Source: Streptomyces vietnamensis
GTDB lineage: Bacteria; Actinomycetota; Actinomycetes; Streptomycetales; Streptomycetaceae
Length of the DNA: 64,000 nucleotides
Reading direction: 5' to 3'
Assembly: GCF_000830005.1 (NCBI RefSeq)
Contig: NZ_CP010407.1
Span: 558,001-622,000 of the forward strand
The notes beneath the pieces are model-generated. The model was not told the origin of the DNA. It did no database searches and saw nothing but the letters and a program-made list of their open reading frames with translations. Made by a program: the position numbers and the translations under genes. Below, one piece after another: positions 28,380 to 36,541 of this stretch (the first letter of the stretch is position 1; each line of letters opens with the position of its first letter).

Positions 28380-28749
28380 GGGCGGTCATCGTAGGCGGTT
28401 TCGGGTGAGAGGCCGGAGCGGGCCCGGCCTGCCACCCGGCTCGGGCGCGGCAAGGCGGCTACCGGGCCATCTCGTACGCGCCGGACAGCGCCTCGACGCG
28501 CTGCGAGCACTCCGTATCGACGACCGGGCAGCGGGGCGTCTGATTCGGCCATACATGTCACCGGTACGGGCCATGCGGGTGATCGGGCGGCCGACTCCGC
28601 GACCGTTGGCGCGGCGACCGGTCCTTCCACCCGACGAGGCGAGACAGTAGACCGGATCTTCGGCCGGACCGAGCAGGGCGTTGCCGACGTCGGCAGCCGG
28701 GTGTGCTTGACCGGCTGACCACCCACCTCGTCCGCAAGGGGACACATCG
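28380..28749. other. Intergenic region without recognised gene
   Basis: This 370-bp gap between divergent kinase and reductase genes holds short open frames on both strands, none with a good start site or recognisable motif. The only clear signal is AAGGGG before the ATG at 28750. A promoter for each flanking gene is expected but I could not pick one. Confidence 0.5.
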
Positions 28750-29466
28750 ATGACCGACTCCGGCACCTCCTACACGGACCTTCGCGCCCTGGTGATCAAC
28801 TGCACGCTCAAGCGGTCGCCGGAGCGCAGCCACACTCAGGGGCTGATCGACATCAGCACCGGGATCATGGAGCGCCAGGGCGTGCAGGTCGAGGTGCTCA
28901 GGGCGGTGGACATCGACATCGCGACCGGTGTGTGGCCGGACATGACGGAGCACGGGTGGGAGACCGATGAGTGGCCCGTCATCTACTCGAAGGTGATGGC
29001 CGCCGACATCCTCACCTTGGCCGGGCCTGTGTGGCTGGGAGACAACTCCTCGGTCATGAAGCAGGTGATCGAGCGCCTGTACGCCTGCTCGTCGATCCTG
29101 AACGAGCGCGGCCAGTACGCGTACTACGGTCGGGTCGGAGGCTGTCTGATCACCGGCAACGAGGACGGCGCCAAGCACTGCGCGATGAACGTCATCTACA
29201 GCCTCCAGCACCTCGGGTACGTGATCCCGCCGCAGGCCGACGCGGGGTGGGTCGGCCCGGCCGGACCCGGCCCTTCCTACCTCGACGAGGGCTCGGGCGG
29301 TCCGGAGAACGACTTCACCAACCGCAACACCACCTTCATGACCTGGAACCAGCTCCACCTCGCCCGGATGCTCAAGGACGCCGGCGGCATCCCGGCGTAC
29401 GGCAACCAGCGCTCCGAATGGGACGCCGGCTGCCGCTTCGACTTCGAGAACCCCGAGCACCGTTGA
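28750..29466 (+). CDS. Flavodoxin-fold NAD(P)H-dependent oxidoreductase
   Basis: A 238-residue NADPH-dependent FMN reductase-like protein. The phosphate-binding loop NCTLKRSPERSHTQGL and the later AGPVWLGDNSSVMKQVIERL fit the flavodoxin_2/FMN_red fold. It may reduce quinones or supply reduced flavin. It is monocistronic; the sequence just downstream is a decayed transposase fragment. Confidence 0.82.
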   Translation: MTDSGTSYTDLRALVINCTLKRSPERSHTQGLIDISTGIMERQGVQVEVLRAVDIDIATGVWPDMTEHGWETDEWPVIYSKVMAADILTLAGPVWLGDNSSVMKQVIERLYACSSILNERGQYAYYGRVGGCLITGNEDGAKHCAMNVIYSLQHLGYVIPPQADAGWVGPAGPGPSYLDEGSGGPENDFTNRNTTFMTWNQLHLARMLKDAGGIPAYGNQRSEWDAGCRFDFENPEHR

Positions 29467-29510
29467 GTGCGGTCCAGGGGACGAGGCCCTGGACGCCCTC
29501 GCGGCCTGGG

Positions 29511-29600
29511 TACCAGGCCTGCCTCACCCGGCGGATCCTCGTACTCGCGGACCGCGCCCACCAGGGCGCCGGCGCCACCGTCCGTACCCCGTGCAGGCCG
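29511..29600 (+). mobile_element. Transposase remnant (C-terminal DDE fragment)
   Basis: One frame reads ILVLADRAHQGAGATVRTP, close to the LADKAYQGAGGTVRTPY motif of IS5-like DDE transposases common in Streptomyces. No start, no other domain and no terminal inverted repeats remain, so this is a scar. Confidence 0.6.
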
Positions 29601-29695
29601 TCCACACGCTGCTGGCCTGCGGCTGTCCAGGATGAAAACGGCCCAGTGGCTGCAGTGCGGGTTGTCTGTTCGTGTGTGGGGTCGGACCGTGGCGG

Positions 29696-29851
29696 TCAGC
29701 TCCCGGACACCGCGGAATAGCCGCCGACCACTACGATCGCCATGAGGATGATCAAAGCCAGCAGAACACCCATGCAGAAGCCACAGCCCTGCCCCGTCCC
29801 GCGGCTGAACGAACCGCCGCCCCCGCTGGGCCCCTGTCCTTGACCTGCCAT
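29696..29851 (-). CDS. Small membrane protein with Cys-Gly-Phe-Cys motif
   Basis: A 51-residue protein: a Gly/Gln/Ser-rich hydrophilic N-terminus, then GCGFCMGVLLALIILMAI as the start of a single transmembrane helix. The CGFC pair sits at the membrane boundary and could bind metal, be acylated or form a disulfide. A strong GGGAGGCGAG ribosome-binding site precedes the ATG at 29851. It lies downstream of an AraC-type regulator on the same strand (125 bp gap). Function unknown. Confidence 0.65.
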   Translation of the reverse strand: MAGQGQGPSGGGGSFSRGTGQGCGFCMGVLLALIILMAIVVVGGYSAVSGS

Positions 29852-29976
29852 CTCGCCTCCCGAATTCTCCTGGATACCGCAGGTGTCAGGGCCTGTTCTG
29901 TCCCCCGGTACCGCGCACCCATCGTGGTGTGCCGTGTGTTCGTGGAGTTGGCGACGAGTGCGGAGCGGATGTGCAT

Positions 29977-30981
29977 TCAGCGCGGAGAACGTGCTGCGGC
30001 CGTGCCGTCCCGGAATTGCCGGGGCGTCTCGCTGTAGGTTCTCTTGAACACCCGGCTGAACTCGCCCGGGCTGGAGAATCCCCATCGGGCGGCGATCACG
30101 CCGATGGGCTGCTTGCGCAGGGAGGGCGTTGCGAGGGCTTGCCGGCAGCGTTCCAGCCGTCGGCGCCGCACGGTTGCCATGACGCCTTCGGGCTCGGCGT
30201 TGAACAGTTGGTGCAGGGTGCGGACCGAGATGTGGTGTTGTGAGGCGATGGCGGCCGGAGTGAGCCCCGGGTCGCCGAGGTTCGCCTCGATGAACGCTCC
30301 GATTCTCGCGACGAGGGCTCGGCGCCTCGTCTCGGTCGGGAGGAAGCCACTGGCGTCGATGTGGCCGGCGAGGAAGGCGGCTGCCAGGTCGACGGCGATC
30401 GTGCCCAGGCGCTGGTTCTCCGTCTGCGACTGGTCCGCGACCGGCCCGAGCGCGGATCCCATGAGGTGGCGCAGGAGAGAACCCGTGGCACTGCACGTGG
30501 ACAACGGCTGGGCGAGCAGCCGGTCAACCTGGTCGTCGGGAAGCGGCATCGACGCCCTTGGCAGTCGCAGGATCGTGACCACGACGTGGTGCCCATGGTC
30601 CGGAAACACTGCCTCCAGGGGGTAGGAGGTGTCGAACAGCACCAGCTCACCCGCCCGAACGGCCACGGTCTCGCGTTTCTGGGCGACCTGCATGGGAGCA
30701 CGCTGGATAAGCCCCAGCATGTAGGTCTCGGGGTCACCGCGCCGGATGTGGCGGGCGGTGCGTACTGCGTCGAGAGCGGGGAAGGAGAAGGTCGCCAGCT
30801 GGGTGGCGCCGAGATCGGCGCTCACCACCCGCGCGGTGAAGTCCCCCGAGTAGGGGCTGGACAACGCGAAGGGAGCGATTCCCTCGCGCACCGCATCGAT
30901 GAACCAGGCGAAGCGATCGGGCCGGCTGAGACCACTGTTCGACTGGGAGAGTACGGAAGTGGCGGCATGGGATAAGGACAC
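29977..30981 (-). CDS. AraC family transcriptional regulator
   Basis: About 334 residues. An N-terminal AraC-binding-like (cupin) domain is followed by a C-terminal double HTH (residues about 235-330: IASQHHISVRTLHQLFN ... IGVIAARWGFSSPGEFSRVFKRTYSETPRQFR). The start is uncertain: the frame is open to 31101, but that extension crosses a transposase scar in another frame, so the GTG at 30981 is preferred although it has no clear ribosome-binding site. Its third codon is TTA, so translation may depend on the bldA tRNA and be limited to differentiated growth. Target genes are not evident. Confidence 0.75.
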   Translation of the reverse strand: MSLSHAATSVLSQSNSGLSRPDRFAWFIDAVREGIAPFALSSPYSGDFTARVVSADLGATQLATFSFPALDAVRTARHIRRGDPETYMLGLIQRAPMQVAQKRETVAVRAGELVLFDTSYPLEAVFPDHGHHVVVTILRLPRASMPLPDDQVDRLLAQPLSTCSATGSLLRHLMGSALGPVADQSQTENQRLGTIAVDLAAAFLAGHIDASGFLPTETRRRALVARIGAFIEANLGDPGLTPAAIASQHHISVRTLHQLFNAEPEGVMATVRRRRLERCRQALATPSLRKQPIGVIAARWGFSSPGEFSRVFKRTYSETPRQFRDGTAAARSPR

Positions 30982-31046
30982 GTCGCCATGGTCGGGACCG
31001 CAAGACAGGGACGGGAAGCAGGTGTTCAGCCATGTCAGGGCCTGCG

Positions 31047-31150
31047 CCGGCACGGTCGCCCCCGAGTCGACAGCCCCTGGTACGCCTTGTCGGCCCAGCA
31101 CTTGAGCCCGGCCTCGGCGAGCGCAGGGTGCCCCAACCAGCCCGACTCGC
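31047..31150 (-). mobile_element. Transposase remnant
   Basis: A minus-strand frame reads ALAEAGLKCWADKAYQGLS, matching the same C-terminal region of IS5-like transposases as the fragment at 29.5 kb but in opposite orientation. It lies upstream of the AraC gene and is clearly broken. Confidence 0.6.
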
Positions 31151-31220
31151 CGCGAGGTCGGAAAAGGCTCACGGAGACGTCACCGGCTCCCAGCGGTCGA
31201 GGCCGCCCCTGCCGGTCGAC

Positions 31221-31262
31221 CATTTACATAAACTATGAATATAAAAACGCTATGCTTCGAGC
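31221..31262 (+). promoter_or_regulatory. AT-rich promoter/operator of the marR operon
   Basis: A strikingly AT-rich 35-bp stretch (TTTACATAAACTATGAATA at 31223-31241, then TATGCT at 31251-31256) directly precedes the ATG at 31263. TATGCT as -10 leaves 6 nt to the start, so the transcript may be leaderless. CATA-AAC-TATG is a small inverted repeat, a possible MarR contact. Confidence 0.5.
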
Positions 31263-31721
31263 ATGAGTCGTCAAGACACCACTCCCGGCGCGTCCGCCGC
31301 CATCGGGGCAGCCCTCTACGGCCTGGCCACCAGGGCCACGAGACGCCTGCCCCGGGACATGAGCCTGACGTCCGCCGCCACCCTGGCCACCCTGGACAGG
31401 ACCGGCCCGCGGCGCATCACCGATCTGGCCGCGGTCGAGGGCGTCACCCAGCCCGCGATGACCGCCCTGGTCCGGGTGATGGAGGAGTCCGGTCTGGTCG
31501 AGCGGCGGGGCGACGCGTCCGACAAACGGGTCACGCTGGTGTGCCTGACCGAGGCCGGCGCCTCCTACGTCCGGGCGCGGCGCCAGGCGGGCGTCCACGC
31601 GTTCGAGCGGTTGATCGGCGAGCTCACCGGCGACGAGGTCGAGACGCTGGTGGCGGCCCTTCCGGCGCTGAAGCATCTGGCAGAGCTCGAAAGCCAGGAC
31701 CGCGAAGGGCCGAAGCAGTGA
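31263..31721 (+). CDS. MarR family transcriptional regulator
   Basis: A 152-residue MarR regulator with a winged helix (RITDLAAVEGVTQPAMTALVRVMEESGLVERRGDASDKRVTLV, around residues 50-95). It overlaps the following MFS transporter by 4 bp (GTGA) and most likely represses its own operon until bound by a drug-like ligand. The preceding AT-rich DNA is its probable operator. Confidence 0.9.
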   Translation: MSRQDTTPGASAAIGAALYGLATRATRRLPRDMSLTSAATLATLDRTGPRRITDLAAVEGVTQPAMTALVRVMEESGLVERRGDASDKRVTLVCLTEAGASYVRARRQAGVHAFERLIGELTGDEVETLVAALPALKHLAELESQDREGPKQ

Positions 31722-33151
31722 CCGGGCAGCCGGTCGACGGGGCCACGGTGAAGGCGTTCCCGGTGGCGCGTTCCGAGGCGCGGCTGCTGGTCCCCGCCCT
31801 GGTGTTCATCGCTCTGGTGGTGGCGGCGGTCGCCAGCCTCGGGACGCCGCTCATCACCAGCGTGGCGACCTCGTTCCACGTCTCGCTCGGCAGCGCGCAG
31901 TGGACGCTGACCGTCGCGCTGCTCAGCGGCGCCGTCGCCACGCCGGTCCTGGGGCGGCTCGGAGCCGGCCCGCACCGGCGGGCCGCGATCCTCGCCACGC
32001 TGGCGGTCGTCGTCGCCGGCAGCGCGCTCACCGTGCTGCCGCTGCCGTTCGCGTGGCTGCTGGCCGGCAGGGCGGCCCAGGGCGTCGGGCTCGGACTGAC
32101 CGCGCTGATGATGGGCGTGGCCCGGGACCACCTCCCCGAGGAGCGCAGCGCGGCCGTGATCGCCCTGATCTCGGTGGTCTCGGTCATCGGGGCCGGCGTC
32201 GGCTACCCGCTGGCCGCGCTGCTCGCCGAGCTCGGCGGGGTACGGGCCGCGTACGGCCTCGGCCTGGTCGTCACCGCCGCCGCCCTCCTGACCGCGTGGC
32301 GCTCCATGCCCGAAGCCCCCGAAGGCCGCTCCGCCCACGTGGACGTGGCAGGCGCGGTCGTCCTGGCCGCTGCGCTGCTCCTGGTGCTGTTCCTCGCCGG
32401 GGAACGGAATCTGTGGAGCCGGCACCTCGCCGTGGCGGCGGGCCTCGCCGTCGTCGCGGTGGTGCTGCTCTGCCTCTGGGCCGTCATCGAGCTGCGCAGC
32501 ACGACGCCCCTGGTCGATGTGCGGGCGGTGCGGCACCCGGCGGTCGCCGGGGCGAACCTCGCCATGTTCGTCGGCGGGATCGGCATGTACCTCCTGCTCA
32601 CGCTCATCACCCGGTACGCGCAGACGCCGCACGGCGCCGGCTACGGCTTCGGGCTGACGACCTTCGTCGCCGGGCTGGTCCTCATCCCGTTCTCGGTCCT
32701 CGGGTTCGTCGCCGGCAAGCTCACGCCGCGGGTCCGGACGCGGATCGCCGACCCCCTGCGCCTGGCCGGCAGCGCCGTCGTGGTCGGCGGCGGGTTCGCC
32801 CTGTTCGCGGCGGCCCGGTCGGACCTGGCCGAACTGTTCGCGGCGATGGGCGTGCTCGGCTTCGGCGTCGGCGGCTTCTCGGCCGCGATGCCCGGCGTCA
32901 TCCTGGCCGTCATCCCCAGGAGCGAGACGTCGAGCGCCATGAGCTTCAACTACGTCGTCCGCAGCGTCGGGTACTCCCTGGGCAGCGCCATCGGCGGCCT
33001 GATCCTCGCCGCGGGCACCGGCCCCGGCCACCTCTTCCCCGACGACAGCGCCTACACCACCGCGGCGCTGGTCGGCATCGGCGCCATGGCGATCACGACG
33101 CTGACAAGCCTCGCTCTCGCCCGCCGCCGCTCGTCCGGGACCAACCCGTAA
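31718..33151 (+). CDS. MFS drug-efflux transporter (DHA2-like)
   Basis: A 477-residue major facilitator protein with about 14 hydrophobic segments, typical of DHA2-type proton/drug antiporters. The segment FAWLLAGRAAQGVGLGLTAL resembles motif C/D regions of the family. It is cotranscribed and translationally coupled with the MarR gene. The substrate is unknown. Confidence 0.85.
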   Translation: MTGQPVDGATVKAFPVARSEARLLVPALVFIALVVAAVASLGTPLITSVATSFHVSLGSAQWTLTVALLSGAVATPVLGRLGAGPHRRAAILATLAVVVAGSALTVLPLPFAWLLAGRAAQGVGLGLTALMMGVARDHLPEERSAAVIALISVVSVIGAGVGYPLAALLAELGGVRAAYGLGLVVTAAALLTAWRSMPEAPEGRSAHVDVAGAVVLAAALLLVLFLAGERNLWSRHLAVAAGLAVVAVVLLCLWAVIELRSTTPLVDVRAVRHPAVAGANLAMFVGGIGMYLLLTLITRYAQTPHGAGYGFGLTTFVAGLVLIPFSVLGFVAGKLTPRVRTRIADPLRLAGSAVVVGGGFALFAAARSDLAELFAAMGVLGFGVGGFSAAMPGVILAVIPRSETSSAMSFNYVVRSVGYSLGSAIGGLILAAGTGPGHLFPDDSAYTTAALVGIGAMAITTLTSLALARRRSSGTNP

Positions 33152-33184
33152 GTCAGATGCACTCATCCCCACATTGGAGGTTCC

Positions 33185-33478
33185 ATGCCCAAGGGCTACT
33201 GGGTCAGCGTCTACCGCACCATTTCAGACCCTGAGAAGCTGGCTGCTTACAACGAGCTGGCCGCTGCGGCCGTCAGGGCCGGGGGCGGTCGGACCATCGT
33301 CCGTGGCGGTCGGGTCTCGGCGCATGACGCCGGAATCGCCGAGCGCACCGTCCTGGTCGAGTTCGACAGCTTCGAGCAGGCCGTCGCGGCGCGCGAGAGC
33401 GCTGCCTACCAGGAGGCGCTGGCCGCCCTCTCCGACGGCGTCGAGCGCGACTTCCGCATCGTCGAGGGCATCGACTGA
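33185..33478 (+). CDS. DUF1330 domain protein
   Basis: A 97-residue ferredoxin-like (dimeric alpha-beta barrel) protein beginning MPKGYWVSVYRTISDPEKLAAYNELA, typical of DUF1330. It has a good ribosome-binding site (TTGGAGG) 33 bp after the MFS gene, so it is the third gene of the marR operon. Function unknown; such proteins may modify small molecules. Confidence 0.85.
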   Translation: MPKGYWVSVYRTISDPEKLAAYNELAAAAVRAGGGRTIVRGGRVSAHDAGIAERTVLVEFDSFEQAVAARESAAYQEALAALSDGVERDFRIVEGID

Positions 33479-33558
33479 CCGAGGTCCGGTCGGATCTCCA
33501 CTGAGCCTTTTCCGAGCCGGCGGCGCTGACCGCGTGCTGGACACGCATGCGCGACGAC

Positions 33559-33614
33559 GAAGCTCCTGGCAGACGGGTCCTCGACCGAGATCACCCGTGT
33601 CTGCCGGGAGCTTC
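33559..33614. repeat. Long hairpin in the 33.5-33.75 kb intergenic region
   Basis: Arms of about 20 nt (33559-33578 and 33593-33614) pair almost perfectly (one mismatch and a 2-nt bulge) around a 14-nt loop. It may end the marR operon or be a remnant of a mobile repeat. The rest of 33479-33730 shows no gene. Confidence 0.65.
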
Positions 33615-33734
33615 GCGTGCTTGTCCACCCTTCCCCGAGCTCTCGGCTCCGCTCGAGCAGGGAGACCCCATTCGGTCGATCTGCCCCCTCGCATGAGCAG
33701 CCCTTCCGGGGGCTGGGACGTGTGTCACCCCGGC

Positions 33735-33764
33735 TTGACGTGCACACAGGTGAGAACTTAGCTT
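33735..33764 (+). promoter_or_regulatory. Promoter of the iron-regulated membrane protein gene
   Basis: -35 TTGACG (33735-33740) and -10 TAGCTT (33759-33764) are separated by 18 bp. The -10 is covered by the iron box, so bound repressor would block RNA polymerase. Confidence 0.6.
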
Positions 33765-33776
33765 CGCCTTACCTAA
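33758..33776. promoter_or_regulatory. Iron box (DmdR/IdeR/DtxR operator)
   Basis: TTAGCTTCGCCTTACCTAA matches the 19-bp DmdR/DtxR-type iron box TTAGGTTAGGCTCACCTAA at 15 of 19 positions, with both outer TTAG/CTAA halves intact. It overlaps the -10 of the next gene. Confidence 0.7.
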
Positions 33777-33809
33777 TTTATGCCGTTCATACGTCCGGAA
33801 GATCAACGC

Positions 33810-34364
33810 ATGTCCAGAACCGCGCAGGAGCTCAGACCCGCGCAGGAGCTCACCCCGTCCTGGCTCCTCACCGCCATCGGGCTCGCCGCCACCGCCTGCA
33901 TCGCGGCGGCCTGCTGGACCGCCGGACACGTCCACGCGGACGCCTCCCTGCTGACCGTGGCCCGGTTCTTCCACGTCGCCTTCCTCGTCGTCGGACTCGG
34001 CTCCGTCCTCGCCGTCGACTGGTTCGCCGTCCTCTGGCTGACCGGGAAGCGCCCCCTCGCCGGCGTCCTCGACACGGCCGTCGCCCTCCAGACGCCGATC
34101 TGGGCCGGTCTCGGCGGGCTCGTCGTCTCCGGGCTCTTCCTCCGCCCCGACCTCCACTCCCCGCTGACCCTGGCCAAGCTGGGGCTCGTCGTCGCCGTCA
34201 CCGTCAACGGCCTCTGGGCGCACCGGCTCGGCCAGCGCCTCGAAGCCCACCGCACCGGCCCCGTCCCGCGCCGGCTGCTCGTCCTCGCGGGCCTGGCCGC
34301 GACCGTCAGCCAGACCGGTTGGTGGGGCGCCTCCCTCATCGGCTTCCTCAACAGCCAGGCCTGA
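33810..34364 (+). CDS. Iron-regulated four-helix membrane protein of unknown function
   Basis: A 184-residue integral membrane protein with four predicted helices (starting near residues 17, 46, 84 and 155). Histidines occur near the membrane faces in TAGHVHADA, FFHVAF and LWAHRLGQRLEAH, which might bind haem or a metal. It resembles small CopD/DUF2269-like membrane proteins only loosely. The ATG at 33810 has GGAAG 9 nt upstream and is preferred to the ATG at 33780. An iron box over its promoter indicates expression under iron limitation. It is monocistronic as far as can be seen. Confidence 0.75.
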   Translation: MSRTAQELRPAQELTPSWLLTAIGLAATACIAAACWTAGHVHADASLLTVARFFHVAFLVVGLGSVLAVDWFAVLWLTGKRPLAGVLDTAVALQTPIWAGLGGLVVSGLFLRPDLHSPLTLAKLGLVVAVTVNGLWAHRLGQRLEAHRTGPVPRRLLVLAGLAATVSQTGWWGASLIGFLNSQA

Positions 34365-34387
34365 TCCCGTCAACAGTCGGACCTGAT

Positions 34388-34429
34388 TTGGGTTTGTCGC
34401 ACGATCATCAATACGATCCGGCGATGATC
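34388..34429 (+). promoter_or_regulatory. Leaderless promoter with inverted repeat before the VWA gene
   Basis: -35 TTGGGT (34388-34393), an 18-bp spacer, and -10 TACGAT (34412-34417) lie 6 nt before the ATG. Perfect 7-bp arms GATCATC (34403-34409) and GATGATC (34423-34429) flank the -10 and the start codon, a possible operator. Confidence 0.5.
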
Positions 34430-35695
34430 ACGAGAAAACGGCTGGCGACCGGGGCCTGCGCGCTGCTCGCCGCCCTGAGCGTCGCGCTCCTGCCGACGGG
34501 CGCGGCCGCCGACGAGCCGGCGGCGAAGGAATCCCCCAAGGTCGAGCTGGTCCTCGACGTCAGCGGCTCCATGCGGGCCAAGGACATCGACGGCAAGTCC
34601 CGTATGAGCGCCGCCAAGCAGGCCTTCAACGAGGTCCTGGACGCGGTGCCGGAGGAGGTCCGGCTCGGCATCCGCACGCTCGGCGCCGACTACCCCGGCA
34701 ACGACCGCAAGCGCGGCTGCAAGGACACCCGCGCCCTGTACCCGGTCGGGCCGCTCGACCGGACCGAGGCCAAGACCGCCGTCGCCACCCTCGCCCCGAC
34801 CGGCTGGACGCCGATCGGCCCGGCGCTGCTCGGCGCGGCCGACGACCTCGGCAAGGACGGGGCGACCAAGCGGATCGTCCTCATCACCGACGGCGAGGAC
34901 ACCTGCGGCGTCGACCCGTGCCAGATCGCCCGCCAGATCGCCGCCGAGGGCATCCACCTCGTGATCGACACCCTGGGCCTCGTGCCGGACGCCAAGACCC
35001 GGCAGCAGCTCGCCTGCATCGCCGAGGCCACCGGAGGCACGTACACCTCGGTCCACCACACCGAGGACCTCGCCGGCCGCGTCAAGCAGTTGGTGGACCG
35101 TGCGGCCGACCCGGTCGTCACCCCCGTGGCCACCCAGGGTGCGGCGCGGTGCGAGAAGGCGCCGCAGCTGAAGCCCGGCCTGTACACGGACCGCGAGTCC
35201 TTCGGCGAGCACCGCTGGTACCGGGTGGACCTGCTGCCCGGCCAGGAACTGCGCGCCTCCGTCAGCGTGTCGGCCGACCGGGCCGTCAACAACGACTACG
35301 GGGTGCTGCTGCGCGCCGTCACGCTCCACGGCCGGGAGATCGTCCGCGGCTCCGAGGCGGGCGACGGACGCACCGACGTGATCTCGACCGGCCTTCGCTA
35401 CCCGAAGCCGGAGGCCGACGACGAGCCCGGTGACGCCAAGCCGGCGGCCGAGACGGTCTGCCTCCAGGTCAGCAACTCCTTCTCCGCTCCCCCGTCGGTC
35501 AAGACGACGCCGGGCATGCCGGTCGAGCTGACGGTGGACGTCGTCGACGGCCCCGCGTCCGCCTCGGACATCGCCTCGTTCGGTCTCGGCCGCGGCTGGT
35601 GGCTGCTCGGCGTGCTGGTGCTCGTCGGCTTCCTGGCCGGTCTGCTCTGGGGCTGGCTGTCCCGCTGGCGCGTCGCTGTCTGGAGGACCAACTGA
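34424..35695 (+). CDS. Secreted/membrane-anchored von Willebrand factor A domain protein
   Basis: A 423-residue protein. It has a signal peptide (about residues 1-29), a VWA domain (about 38-220) with the MIDAS motif DVSGSM and later T and D ligands (TPIG, TDGED), a beta-rich domain, and a C-terminal transmembrane helix (WWLLGVLVLVGFLAGLLWGW) with a short basic tail. The VWA domain faces outward and probably binds protein or peptidoglycan partners through a metal ion. It overlaps the next gene by 1 bp (TGATG). Both proteins have the same topology, so they may form one surface complex. Confidence 0.85.
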   Translation: MITRKRLATGACALLAALSVALLPTGAAADEPAAKESPKVELVLDVSGSMRAKDIDGKSRMSAAKQAFNEVLDAVPEEVRLGIRTLGADYPGNDRKRGCKDTRALYPVGPLDRTEAKTAVATLAPTGWTPIGPALLGAADDLGKDGATKRIVLITDGEDTCGVDPCQIARQIAAEGIHLVIDTLGLVPDAKTRQQLACIAEATGGTYTSVHHTEDLAGRVKQLVDRAADPVVTPVATQGAARCEKAPQLKPGLYTDRESFGEHRWYRVDLLPGQELRASVSVSADRAVNNDYGVLLRAVTLHGREIVRGSEAGDGRTDVISTGLRYPKPEADDEPGDAKPAAETVCLQVSNSFSAPPSVKTTPGMPVELTVDVVDGPASASDIASFGLGRGWWLLGVLVLVGFLAGLLWGWLSRWRVAVWRTN

Positions 35696-36522
35696 TGCGT
35701 ACCGTACGCCTGCTCGCCACGGCCGCGCTCGCGGGCGCGGCCCTGCTCGGTCTGACGGCCCCGGCCGCCCTGGCCGACACGCCCAGTCCCTCGGCGTCCT
35801 CCTCCGAGGAGGCCGGCCCCACGGAGGCGGGCACCACCTTCCGTACCGCCGCCCGGTTCCTGCCGGGGCAGCAGGCCACGGCTCAGGCCGCCACGGGTGA
35901 CTACCTGTACTGGGTGTTCCCGGCGGACACCGGGGAGCGGCCGACCGTGAAGGCCACGGTCACGCTGCCCGAGGCGGCACTGCGGCACGGGCCCGCCACC
36001 TGGCGGATCGACGTGTACGACGGGCTGCGGCGGCGCCAGCCGTGCATGTACGGCATGCAGTCCCGTACGGCGGCGAAGGAGGCCGCGACCGTGGAGCTGG
36101 CCTGTGTGCTGCGCCCGGTCCGGGCCTCGGCCGACGCCTGGGCCAACGACCCGCTGCCCGGCAGCTACTACGTCCGGCTGACCGCCGGCGATCTGCCCGA
36201 CGAGGACCTCGGCCAGCCGTTCACCGCACGGATCGGCGCCGACATCCTCGACAAGGGCGGCGCCTACGCCACCGACGGTTCGCTCGCCGCGCCGCTCGTC
36301 CCGGGGGCGACCACCGCCGACCAGGCGAAGGCGGACGAGGACGCCGGCCGGAAGACCGCCGTCGAGGCGGCGGCCCCGGAGGACGGCTGGTCCTCCGGCT
36401 GGTGGTCGGACCGCTGGATCTGGACCCTCGCGGGCGGCGTCCTGGCCGCGCTCGCGGGCATCGGCGGCTACGCCCTGACGCGCGGCACGGGCCGCCCGTC
36501 CCGGGTGCCGCCGGCCGTCTGA
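35695..36522 (+). CDS. Surface-exposed membrane-anchored protein, VWA partner
   Basis: A 275-residue protein. A signal peptide (cleavage near Ala-Leu-Ala27), an extracellular domain with two Cys (in RRQPCMYGM and VELACVLRP) and a C-terminal transmembrane helix (WIWTLAGGVLAALAGIGGYAL) are visible. The domain is similar in general layout to the C-terminal part of the preceding VWA protein. It is translationally coupled to it. No family is recognised. Confidence 0.75.
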   Translation: MRTVRLLATAALAGAALLGLTAPAALADTPSPSASSSEEAGPTEAGTTFRTAARFLPGQQATAQAATGDYLYWVFPADTGERPTVKATVTLPEAALRHGPATWRIDVYDGLRRRQPCMYGMQSRTAAKEAATVELACVLRPVRASADAWANDPLPGSYYVRLTAGDLPDEDLGQPFTARIGADILDKGGAYATDGSLAAPLVPGATTADQAKADEDAGRKTAVEAAAPEDGWSSGWWSDRWIWTLAGGVLAALAGIGGYALTRGTGRPSRVPPAV

Positions 36523-36541
36523 CCCGGCTCGCAGCAGTACG

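Noticed and set aside
28386..28766. Open frame in the gap between kinase and FMN-reductase genes
   Set aside because: No ribosome-binding site, low-complexity Arg-rich product and overlap with the reductase start; not supported as a gene.
33224..33747. Minus-strand frames over DUF1330 and the following intergenic region
   Set aside because: They overlap a clear plus-strand gene and a hairpin and show no recognisable domain.
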